Shown here: positions 16,076 to 23,902 of the stretch, piece after piece
How positions within the stretch are numbered: the first letter of the stretch is position 1
Layout of the letters: every line of letters starts with the position of its first letter
NCBI GenBank assembly: GCA_900550865.1
Contig: URTM01000022.1
Span: 1 to 45,328, forward strand
Source: an uncultured Dorea sp.
GTDB lineage: Bacteria > Bacillota > Clostridia > Lachnospirales > Lachnospiraceae
DNA: 45,328 nucleotides
Reading direction: 5' to 3'
Notes under the pieces: generated by a model
Database searches by the model: none
Told to the model about the DNA's origin: nothing
What the model saw: the letters and a program-made list of their open reading frames with translations, nothing else
Position numbers and translations under genes: made by a program

Positions 16076-18304
16076 ATGTACGCTGATATTATCGTTGATA
16101 TTACGCATGAAAAATTAGATAAAGTCTTTCAATACCGCATCCCCTCTCATCTGGAGGGGATGCTTAAGGTTGGGATGGAAGTTGTAGTTCCGTTCGGCAA
16201 GGGAAATAAAGAAACCAACGGCTATGTGACGGGATTCTCAGAACGTGCGGAATATGCACCGGAGAAGATGAAGGAGATATTAAGAATTGCCGAAGAAAGT
16301 GTGGCGATCGAAAGCAGACTGGTCGCACTGGCAGCATGGATGAAGGAATTTTATGGCGGAACGATGATCCAGGCACTTAAGACTGTACTTCCTATTAAGA
16401 AGAAAGAGCGGGCGAAGGAAAAGCAGAAGGTAAGGCTGCTTTTAACGGAAGAAGAAGGGAAAGAAAAGCTGGATCTGTATCTGCATAAGAACCAGAGGGC
16501 GCGTGCGAGACTTCTGGCGGCACTTCTGGATCAGCCGGAACAGGACTATGATTTCCTGATCCATAAGCTGAATCTTACAAGAAGTGTGGTAAAAGCACTG
16601 GAAGAACAGAAGGTTCTGGCGCTGGAAACGGAACAGGTATACCGTAATCCGGTGATTTATCAGCAGAAAGAACAAAAAGAGATCATTTATACAGAGGAAC
16701 AGCAGGCGGCGATCCGGACATTTTCGAAGGACTATGAGCAGGGAAGACGTAAGACGTATCTGCTGTATGGTGTAACCGGGAGTGGCAAGACGGAAGTATA
16801 TATGGAAATGATCGCAAAAGTCTTAAGTGAAGGCAGACAGGCAATCGTACTGATTCCGGAGATCGCACTTACGTATCAGACGGTGATGCGGTTCTATACA
16901 AGATTCGGCGGGCGTGTGTCGATCCTGAATTCCAGAATGTCGCAGGGAGAGCGGTATGATCAGATGGAACGCGTGAAAAAGGGCGAAGTGGATATCATGA
17001 TCGGTCCGAGATCGGCACTTTTTACGCCGTTTGAGAAACTGGGACTGATCGTTATTGATGAGGAACATGAGCCGACTTATAAGAGCGAACAGGTTCCGAG
17101 GTTTCACGCAAGAGAGACGGCGATCGAAAGAGCGCGGATGGAAGGAGCCAGTGTGGTACTGGGATCGGCAACTCCGTCTCTGGAAGCATTCTATGCATGT
17201 GAATGTGGCAGATATCAGATATTACGGCTTAAGAACCGTACCGGGAGGCAGGAGCTTCCGCAGGTATATGTAGCGGATATGCGGGAAGAATTAAAGCATG
17301 GAAACCGGTCCATCTTAAGTGACCGTCTGAAAGAACTGATGCAGGACCGTCTGGATAAGAAGGAGCAGATGATGTTATTCCTCAACCGGAGGGGATATGC
17401 GGGCTTTGTTTCTTGCAGAGCCTGTGGATATGTAGTAAAATGTCCTCACTGCGATGTGTCTTTATCGGTACACAGAGGCGGGAAGATGGTCTGTCATTAT
17501 TGTGGGTATGAGACCCAGACGGTTCATAATTGTCCGTCATGCGGTTCACCGTATATCGGCGGCTTCCGGGCAGGGACACAGCAGATAGAAGATATGGTGA
17601 AACGGGAGTTCCCGCAGGCGAGGGTTCTCCGGATGGACATGGATACCACGAAGAACAAAGGCGGGCATGAGAAGATCCTGGCGAAGTTCGCAGATGAAGA
17701 AGCAGATATCATGATCGGAACCCAGATGATCGTAAAGGGACATGATTTTCCGAATGTAACGCTGGTCGGTGTTCTGGCAGCAGATATGTCGCTGTATTCG
17801 GATGATTACCGGTCGGGAGAACGCACCTTTCAGCTGCTGACACAGGCAGCAGGACGCGCGGGACGCGGCAGACGTCCGGGAGAAGTAGTGATACAGACCT
17901 ACAGTCCGGAGCATTTCAGTATCCAGATGGCGGCAAGACAGGATTACGAAGGCTTTTACGAGAAAGAGATGAATTACCGTGATCTGATGGGCTATCCGCC
18001 GGCTTCACAGCTTATGGCAGTGCTGATGACCGGCGCGGATGAAGAAAGACTTACGATGGCAGCAGAATATCTGAAGAAATATGTGATCCGGGTAAGTACG
18101 GATGGAGATGTACAGGTGATCGGACCTGCGAGTCCGTCAGTCGGAAAAGTGAATGATGTGTACCGGAAGGTCTTATATCTGAAAAGTGAAGAATATCCGG
18201 TACTTGTGCGGATCAAGAATCATATGGAACGCTATATAGAGATCAACAGAGGGTTTGCGAACATGAGGATACAATTTGACTTTAATCCGATGAATATTTT
18301 TTAA
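16076..18304 (+). CDS. priA: Primosomal protein N' (PriA helicase)
   Basis: A 742-residue superfamily 2 DNA helicase that restarts stalled replication forks. An N-terminal DNA 3'-end binding domain comes first (starting YADIIVDI). The helicase core has Walker A GVTGSGKTE near residue 233 and the DEEH box near 320. A zinc region around 447-490 has four Cys-x2-Cys pairs (CRAC, CPHC, CHYC, CPSC), all intact. Helicase motifs such as GTQMIVKGHDFPN and QAAGRAGRG follow, then the C-terminal domain. Length is typical. It begins at the base after the murE stop and so is likely translated by coupling, with the RBS inside the murE end. Confidence 0.96.
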   Translation: MYADIIVDITHEKLDKVFQYRIPSHLEGMLKVGMEVVVPFGKGNKETNGYVTGFSERAEYAPEKMKEILRIAEESVAIESRLVALAAWMKEFYGGTMIQALKTVLPIKKKERAKEKQKVRLLLTEEEGKEKLDLYLHKNQRARARLLAALLDQPEQDYDFLIHKLNLTRSVVKALEEQKVLALETEQVYRNPVIYQQKEQKEIIYTEEQQAAIRTFSKDYEQGRRKTYLLYGVTGSGKTEVYMEMIAKVLSEGRQAIVLIPEIALTYQTVMRFYTRFGGRVSILNSRMSQGERYDQMERVKKGEVDIMIGPRSALFTPFEKLGLIVIDEEHEPTYKSEQVPRFHARETAIERARMEGASVVLGSATPSLEAFYACECGRYQILRLKNRTGRQELPQVYVADMREELKHGNRSILSDRLKELMQDRLDKKEQMMLFLNRRGYAGFVSCRACGYVVKCPHCDVSLSVHRGGKMVCHYCGYETQTVHNCPSCGSPYIGGFRAGTQQIEDMVKREFPQARVLRMDMDTTKNKGGHEKILAKFADEEADIMIGTQMIVKGHDFPNVTLVGVLAADMSLYSDDYRSGERTFQLLTQAAGRAGRGRRPGEVVIQTYSPEHFSIQMAARQDYEGFYEKEMNYRDLMGYPPASQLMAVLMTGADEERLTMAAEYLKKYVIRVSTDGDVQVIGPASPSVGKVNDVYRKVLYLKSEEYPVLVRIKNHMERYIEINRGFANMRIQFDFNPMNIF

Positions 18305-18372
18305 AGGTTTTGTACCAAAGTATGCAATACTAATTAATTATAAGAAGTAGTGATAAAGGAGAGACAAAAGAG

Positions 18373-18846
18373 ATGGCACTTAGAACAATCAGAGAATTTG
18401 GGGATGAAGTTCTGAACAAAGAATGTAAAGAAGTAACGAAGATGACACTTCGTACAAAGGTACTGATCAATGACATGCTGGATACGATGTATGAGGCAAT
18501 GGGAGTAGGTCTTGCGGCACCACAGGTGGGAATCCTGAAACGTATTGTTGTAATCGATGTAGGAGAAGGCCCGATCGTTCTGATCAATCCGGAGATTCTG
18601 GAGACATCCGGAGAACAGACGGGAGAAGAGGGATGCTTAAGTCTTCCGGGAAAAGCGGGAACTGTTACAAGACCGAATTATGCAAAAGTAAAAGCATTAA
18701 ATGAAGATATGGAAGAAGTAATCTTAGAAGGAGAAGGACTTCTTGCAAGAGCATTCTGTCATGAGATCGATCACCTGGATGGTAAATTATATACCAGGCT
18801 GGTAGAAGGAGAAGTGCATGACGTGAATTATGAGGAGGAAGAGTAG
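18373..18846 (+). CDS. def: Peptide deformylase
   Basis: A 157-residue metalloenzyme that removes the formyl group from the N-terminal Met of new proteins. All three family motifs are intact: GVGLAAPQVG starting near residue 45, EEGCLSLPG with the metal-ligand Cys near 88, and HEIDHLDG starting near 130, giving the other two ligands and catalytic Glu. The ATG follows AAAGGAGAGAC. It is 68 bases after priA and one base before fmt, the usual pairing of the enzymes that remove and add the formyl group. Confidence 0.97.
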   Translation: MALRTIREFGDEVLNKECKEVTKMTLRTKVLINDMLDTMYEAMGVGLAAPQVGILKRIVVIDVGEGPIVLINPEILETSGEQTGEEGCLSLPGKAGTVTRPNYAKVKALNEDMEEVILEGEGLLARAFCHEIDHLDGKLYTRLVEGEVHDVNYEEEE

Positions 18847-18847
18847 G

Positions 18848-19789
18848 ATGAGAGTAATATTCATGGGAACACCGGATTTCTCAGTCGGAACGCTGGAAGC
18901 ACTGATCGGGGCCGGACATGAAGTGGTACTTGCGGTCACACAGCCGGATAAGCCGAAGGGACGCGGAGGAAAGATGCAGTATACACCGGTCAAAGAAGCA
19001 GCTGTGGCACATGGAATCCCGGTTTTCCAGCCGGTGAAGATCAGAGAGCCGGAAGCAGTAGAAGAACTTCGCAGATATAATGCAGATATTATGGTAGTTA
19101 TTGCATTTGGGCAGATACTTCCGAAGGAGATTCTTGATATGACGCCTTACGGATGCATCAATGTGCATGCGTCCTTATTGCCAAGCTACCGCGGTGCCGC
19201 ACCGATCCAGTGGGCGGTCATCAACGGAGATAAAGTGTCTGGTGTAACGACCATGCAGATGAACGAGGGATTGGATACCGGAGATATGATCATGAAGACA
19301 GAAGTTCCTTTGGCGGAAGATGAAACGGGCGGAAGCCTTCATGACAAGCTTGCCAAAGCAGGTGCAAAGCTCTGTGTTGAGACATTAAAGGCACTGGAAG
19401 ATAAGACCGCAACGTGGGAAGCACAGGGAGAAAGTTCGACAGCATATGCGAAAATGCTGGACAAAAAGCTCGGAGATATTGATTGGAGTAAGTCTGCGAA
19501 GGCAATCGAATGTCTGATCCGCGGACTGAATCCATGGCCGAGTGCTTACACAGACTGGAATGGTAAAGTCATGAAAATCTGGGAAGCAAAAGTTCTGGAT
19601 GAGAATACCGATGCGACCCCGGGAACAATCGTGAAAGTGGAAAAAGATGGATTTTCTGTACAGACAGGAGACGGGCTTCTGAAAGTACTGGTACTTCAGA
19701 TCCCGGGAAAGAAGAGAATGGAAGCGGACGCTTTCTTACGCGGCTATCAGATTGAAACGGGATGTGAACTTTGTTGTCAATGCTCATAG
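18848..19789 (+). CDS. fmt: Methionyl-tRNA formyltransferase
   Basis: A 313-residue enzyme that formylates Met-tRNA(fMet) from 10-formyl-THF for translation initiation. The N-terminal formyltransferase domain opens MRVIFMGTPDFSV. The catalytic Asn/His lie in INVHASLLPSYRGAAPIQ (about 105-122), with MNEGLDTGDM near 140, and the C-terminal OB-like domain follows. The start is ATG 18848, one base after the def stop, with GAGGAGG at 18832-18838 inside def. A longer ORF from 18830 would put the start in that RBS. A hairpin follows at 19803. Confidence 0.96.
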   Translation: MRVIFMGTPDFSVGTLEALIGAGHEVVLAVTQPDKPKGRGGKMQYTPVKEAAVAHGIPVFQPVKIREPEAVEELRRYNADIMVVIAFGQILPKEILDMTPYGCINVHASLLPSYRGAAPIQWAVINGDKVSGVTTMQMNEGLDTGDMIMKTEVPLAEDETGGSLHDKLAKAGAKLCVETLKALEDKTATWEAQGESSTAYAKMLDKKLGDIDWSKSAKAIECLIRGLNPWPSAYTDWNGKVMKIWEAKVLDENTDATPGTIVKVEKDGFSVQTGDGLLKVLVLQIPGKKRMEADAFLRGYQIETGCELCCQCS

Positions 19790-19802
19790 GTAGGAATTTC
19801 AT

Positions 19803-19838
19803 GTTGCTGTTTGCACAACGTGTAAACAGTAACACTTT
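19803..19838 (+). terminator. Terminator-like hairpin after fmt
   Basis: GTTGCTGTTTGCAC (19803-19816), loop AAC, and GTGTAAACAGTAAC (19820-19833) form a 14-bp stem with two G-U pairs. Only a short T-rich tail (ACTTT) follows, so termination may be partial. Confidence 0.55.
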
Positions 19839-19869
19839 CTTCACAAATAATTAAGAATTGTTAAAAATG

Positions 19870-19908
19870 TATGAAAATCCGCTATTGGGGTAAATTTTCA
19901 TATATAAT
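19870..19908 (+). promoter_or_regulatory. Candidate promoter/operator of the YugP-like protease gene
   Basis: A perfect TATAAT lies at 19903-19908 with no convincing -35 box. Immediately upstream, TATGAAAAT (19870-19878) and ATTTTCATA (19894-19902) form nine-base inverted arms. A regulated promoter is possible; the evidence is weak. Confidence 0.35.
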
Positions 19909-19937
19909 GCAGGTCATAGAGAGCAAGGAGGCTGATA

Positions 19938-20648
19938 ATGATGTATTATCCAATGTATTTTGATCCAACGTATATATTAGTGCTGATTGGTGTCGTGATC
20001 TGCCTGATCGCATCAGCGAAGATGAATTCCACATTCAGCAGATATTCCAGAGTCAGGAATCATTCCGGTATGACAGGAAGAGATGCCGCAGAACAGATCC
20101 TTCACAGAGAAGGACTGTACGATGTGCGGATCGAGCATATTTCCGGCAATCTCACTGACCATTATGATCCGAGAACAAAGACGCTGAGACTTTCGGATGC
20201 AACGTATAATTCTACATCAGTAGCAGCACTTGGCGTAGCAGCGCATGAATGCGGGCATGCAGTACAGCATGCGACGGGATATGTGCCGCTGAAGTTAAGA
20301 AGCAGCCTGGTGCCGGTGGCGAATTTCGGAAGCTCGATCGCGTGGCCGTTAATTATCCTTGGATTCTTCTTCAACAGCAGTACGACCTCTTCACTGTTCA
20401 TCAATCTTGGAATCCTTGCATTTTCACTTGCAGTGTTATTCCAGATTGTGACATTACCGGTGGAATTCGATGCGTCGCACAGAGCATTGAAGATCCTTGG
20501 TAATACAGGCATGTTGTATGAAGATGAAGTCAGAGATACCAGAAGAGTGCTGACAGCGGCAGCGCTTACTTATGTAGCCGGAGCAGCATCTGCAATTCTG
20601 CAGCTTCTGCGTATACTGCTTCTGACTGGAAACAGAAGAAACGATTAA
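19938..20648 (+). CDS. Neutral zinc metallopeptidase, YugP-like membrane protein
   Basis: A 236-residue predicted membrane protease (Zn_peptidase_2 family). An N-terminal hydrophobic helix (about 8-25) precedes a soluble part. The zinc signature HECGHAVQH (HExxH) lies around residue 103. Two further hydrophobic segments follow (about 133-180), and a C-terminal helix ends the protein. The family's substrates are unknown. GGAGG precedes the tandem ATGs at 19938 and 19941; either could be used. It sits between fmt and rsmB, which are adjacent in Bacillus-type clusters, so it looks like an insertion in a conserved order. Its own promoter is uncertain. Confidence 0.88.
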   Translation: MMYYPMYFDPTYILVLIGVVICLIASAKMNSTFSRYSRVRNHSGMTGRDAAEQILHREGLYDVRIEHISGNLTDHYDPRTKTLRLSDATYNSTSVAALGVAAHECGHAVQHATGYVPLKLRSSLVPVANFGSSIAWPLIILGFFFNSSTTSSLFINLGILAFSLAVLFQIVTLPVEFDASHRALKILGNTGMLYEDEVRDTRRVLTAAALTYVAGAASAILQLLRILLLTGNRRND

Positions 20649-20807
20649 TCAACGAAAGGGAAGGGGATATAAGCCGCTTCCCTGCTTGTGTATCTGCCGG
20701 GATGTGTTAATTGCAGATTTATGCAGACCGGCCGTACCGGTATTTGCAGAAAAATATAAAAGGTTGAGAGTGAAAGATATAACCAGAAATATAAGAGGAG
20801 GGGACGT

Positions 20808-22118
20808 ATGCAGGCGTCTATAAATGAAAGAGAATTAGTGCTGGACATGCTGCTTCAGATTACAAGAGACGGTGAGTACAGCCATATTGTCATAAAGAAT
20901 GTTCTGGATAAATACCAATATCTGGACAAAAGAGAACGTGCATTTATCACAAGAGTGGTAAATGGAACGCTGGAACGCATGATTGAGATTGACTATATCA
21001 TCAATCAGTTTTCCAAGGTAAAAGTAAATAAGATGAAACCGTTGATACGCACGATCTTAAGAAGTTCGGTGTATCAGATGAAATATATGGACAGTGTACC
21101 GGATTCGGCAATCTGCAACGAAGCAGTAAAGCTTGCTGGGAAAAGAGGATTCGTGAATCTGAAAGGATTCGTCAATGGAGTGCTCCGTAATATCAGCAGG
21201 AATCTGGACAAGATCGATTATCCGGATGAGAAGGAGAAAGCGGCATATATTTCTGTAAAATATTCGCTGCCGGAATGGCTGGTAAAGCAGTGGCTGAACG
21301 CATATGACGAAGAGACGGTAGAGACAATCGGAAGTGCTTTCCTGGAAGAAAAGCCATTAACAGTAAGGTTTAATGAACATAAGATCAAAAAAGCAGATCT
21401 GATTGAAATACTGAAAAAAGAAGGTGTGACGGTCGCTGAAGTGCCAGAGATTCCGTGTGCGTTATATCTGTCGGAATATGATCACCTGTCCGCACTTCCA
21501 AGCTTCTGCGAGGGACTTTATCAGGTGCAGGATTTAAGCTCTATGCAGGTGGCATTATGGTCAGAGGTGAAAGAAGGAGACCAGGTGCTGGATGTATGTG
21601 CCGCACCGGGTGGAAAATCCATACATATCGCAGAACTTCTGAACGGAACCGGTCATGTAGAAGCAAGAGACCTGACGGAGTATAAGGTAGATCTGATCCG
21701 GGACAACATCGAAAGAAGCGGCCTTACCAATATTGAGGCAGTATGTCAGGATGCAACCGTGTATGATCCGGAGAAGAAAGAGAGTGCAGATATTGTAATC
21801 GCAGACCTTCCGTGTTCCGGACTTGGTGTACTTGGAAAGAAACCGGATCTGCGTTATAAGATGAATGAAAAGACAGAAGCTGACTTGGTGGAATTACAGC
21901 GTAAGATCCTGTCGGTGGTAAAGGCTTATGTAAAGCCGGGCGGAAAGCTTCTATATAGTACCTGTACCATACACAGAGAAGAGAATGAGGGAAATGTGGA
22001 ATGGTTCCTGAAAGAATATCCGGAATTTGAACTGGTGAAAGACAAACAGATGATTCCGGGAAAAGATGCAGGAGACGGGTTCTACATAGCAATATTAAAA
22101 AGGGTGAATCATGAGTAA
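20808..22118 (+). CDS. rsmB: 16S rRNA m5C967 methyltransferase RsmB
   Basis: A 436-residue SAM-dependent RNA cytosine-5 methyltransferase. An N-terminal NusB-like RNA-binding domain spans about 1-140. The SAM site VLDVCAAPGGKS is near residue 260, DLPCSGLGV near 338 carries the first cysteine, and YSTCTIHREENE near 385 carries the catalytic cysteine. AGAGGAGGGG lies just before the ATG. The stop overlaps the rlmN start by eight bases, so the two are coupled. Confidence 0.94.
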   Translation: MQASINERELVLDMLLQITRDGEYSHIVIKNVLDKYQYLDKRERAFITRVVNGTLERMIEIDYIINQFSKVKVNKMKPLIRTILRSSVYQMKYMDSVPDSAICNEAVKLAGKRGFVNLKGFVNGVLRNISRNLDKIDYPDEKEKAAYISVKYSLPEWLVKQWLNAYDEETVETIGSAFLEEKPLTVRFNEHKIKKADLIEILKKEGVTVAEVPEIPCALYLSEYDHLSALPSFCEGLYQVQDLSSMQVALWSEVKEGDQVLDVCAAPGGKSIHIAELLNGTGHVEARDLTEYKVDLIRDNIERSGLTNIEAVCQDATVYDPEKKESADIVIADLPCSGLGVLGKKPDLRYKMNEKTEADLVELQRKILSVVKAYVKPGGKLLYSTCTIHREENEGNVEWFLKEYPEFELVKDKQMIPGKDAGDGFYIAILKRVNHE

Positions 22119-23181
22119 GAAAGATATATGTTCCTATAATTATGATGAATTAAAAGAAGAGATGCTTGCAATCGGAGAGAAGGCGTTCCGAAGTAAACAG
22201 ATCTACGAATGGCTTCATGTAAAGCTGGCAGATGATTTCGATGAGATGACAAATCTGTCCAAAGGCTTACGTGAAAAACTGAAAGAAAATTATGAGATCC
22301 GCAAAGTGAAGATGATCGATCATCAGATATCAAAAGTAGATCCAACTGAGAAGTTCTTGTTCGAACTGGAAGACGGGAATATGGTAGAAAGCGTTCTGAT
22401 GAAATATAATTACGGCAACTCGGTATGTATCTCTTCACAGGCGGGTTGCCGTATGGGGTGCAGATTCTGTGCTTCAACGATCGGCGGACTGGTAAGAAGT
22501 CTGGAGACGTCTGAGATGTTAAGACAGATCTATCATATCCAGAAGATTACCGGAGAGCGTGTTTCCAATGTTGTGGTGATGGGAACCGGAGAGCCGCTGG
22601 ATAACTATGATAACTTTGTGAAATTTATCCATATGCTGAGTGATGAACATGGACTAAATATCAGTCAGAGAAATATTACGGCGTCTACCTGCGGAATCGT
22701 TCCGAATATGAGACGGCTTGCAGAGGAAGGACTTCAGATCACATTGGCACTTTCGCTTCACGGTTCCAGTCAGGAAAAGCGTAAAAAATTGATGCCGGTA
22801 GCGAATAAATATGATCTGTCGGAAGTACTGGATGCCTGTGATTATTATTTTGACAAGACCGGAAGAAGAATCACATTCGAGTATAGTCTGGTTGCAGGAG
22901 TGAATGACCAGCCGGACGATATCCGGGAGCTGACGGCAATTTTAAAACGGAGAAACTGTCATCTGAATCTGATTCCGGTGAATCCGATCAAAGAACGTGA
23001 TTTTAAAAAGCCAGACCGCAAAAATGCCCTGGAATTTAAAAATAAACTTGAAAAAAACGGAATTAATGTTACTATAAGAAGGGAAAGAGGCTCTGATATT
23101 GACGGAGCCTGTGGACAGCTGCGGCGTAGACACGCAGCCAAAAGCGAGGGAGAGACAGATGAAAATTTATGCAATGACTGA
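22111..23181 (+). CDS. rlmN: Dual-specificity rRNA/tRNA adenine-C2 methyltransferase RlmN
   Basis: A 356-residue radical SAM enzyme that methylates C2 of A2503 in 23S rRNA and of A37 in some tRNAs. The radical SAM triad is in GCRMGCRFCAS (Cys-x3-Cys-x2-Cys, near residues 113-120). GTGEPLDNYDN near 152 and SLHGSSQEKR follow. The C-terminal GACGQLRRRH holds the second conserved cysteine. It overlaps rsmB by eight bases at the start and runs 23 bases into the phosphatase gene, a tight translational coupling. Confidence 0.96.
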   Translation: MSKKDICSYNYDELKEEMLAIGEKAFRSKQIYEWLHVKLADDFDEMTNLSKGLREKLKENYEIRKVKMIDHQISKVDPTEKFLFELEDGNMVESVLMKYNYGNSVCISSQAGCRMGCRFCASTIGGLVRSLETSEMLRQIYHIQKITGERVSNVVVMGTGEPLDNYDNFVKFIHMLSDEHGLNISQRNITASTCGIVPNMRRLAEEGLQITLALSLHGSSQEKRKKLMPVANKYDLSEVLDACDYYFDKTGRRITFEYSLVAGVNDQPDDIRELTAILKRRNCHLNLIPVNPIKERDFKKPDRKNALEFKNKLEKNGINVTIRRERGSDIDGACGQLRRRHAAKSEGETDENLCND

Positions 23182-23902
23182 TGTAGGAAGAAGACGTGAG
23201 ATCAATCAGGACTATGTATACGTAACAGACAGACCGATTGGACCATTTCCAAATCTCCTTACGGTCGCCGATGGAATGGGCGGACATAAGGCAGGAGATT
23301 TTGCGTCCAGTTATACGGTAAATGTACTAAAAGATGAACTGAAGAAGACACCAATGGATAAACCCGAGGAGATTCTCAGAAGTGTAGTCAGTATTGCAAA
23401 TCATAAATTAATCGAGGCAGCTTCAAGAGATATCAAGCTGGAAGGAATGGGAACAACACTGGTAGCGGCAACTGTTGTTGGCAATACATTGTACTTTGCC
23501 AATGTGGGAGACAGCAGACTTTACCTGATCAATGACAAGATCCGACAGCTTTCCAAGGACCACTCGCTGGTAGAAGAGATGGTGAGACTTGGTGGTATCA
23601 AGGCGGAAGAAGCCAGAAACCATCCGGATAAGAATATCATTACACGTGCAATCGGTGTAAAAGAAGATGTGGAACCGGACATTTACGAATACCGTCTGAA
23701 GAAGGGGGATATTATTCTGATGTGTACGGACGGACTCAGCAACATGGTTGAGGATGAGGATATGTTTAATATTGTCAAAGGTTCCAGAGATGTAGTAGAA
23801 GCTGTTCAGATGTTGATAGAAAAAGCAAATAGCAATGGCGGGAGAGATAATATAGGGGTTATCGTGGCAGAGCCACTTGCTGATGAGGTGAGTGTATGGT
23901 AA
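23159..23902 (+). CDS. stp: PP2C-type Ser/Thr phosphatase (partner of PrkC)
   Basis: A 247-residue PPM/PP2C metal-dependent protein phosphatase. Metal-binding and core motifs are present: an N-terminal RREINQD, VADGMGGHKAGD near residue 38, GDSRLYLI, CTDGLSNM and GGRDNIGVI. It would reverse phosphorylation by the kinase encoded next, controlling cell-wall and growth processes. The start ATG 23159 has GAGGGAG upstream; the longer in-frame start at 23099 is inside rlmN. It overlaps rlmN by 23 bases and the kinase by seven. Confidence 0.95.
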   Translation: MKIYAMTDVGRRREINQDYVYVTDRPIGPFPNLLTVADGMGGHKAGDFASSYTVNVLKDELKKTPMDKPEEILRSVVSIANHKLIEAASRDIKLEGMGTTLVAATVVGNTLYFANVGDSRLYLINDKIRQLSKDHSLVEEMVRLGGIKAEEARNHPDKNIITRAIGVKEDVEPDIYEYRLKKGDIILMCTDGLSNMVEDEDMFNIVKGSRDVVEAVQMLIEKANSNGGRDNIGVIVAEPLADEVSVW

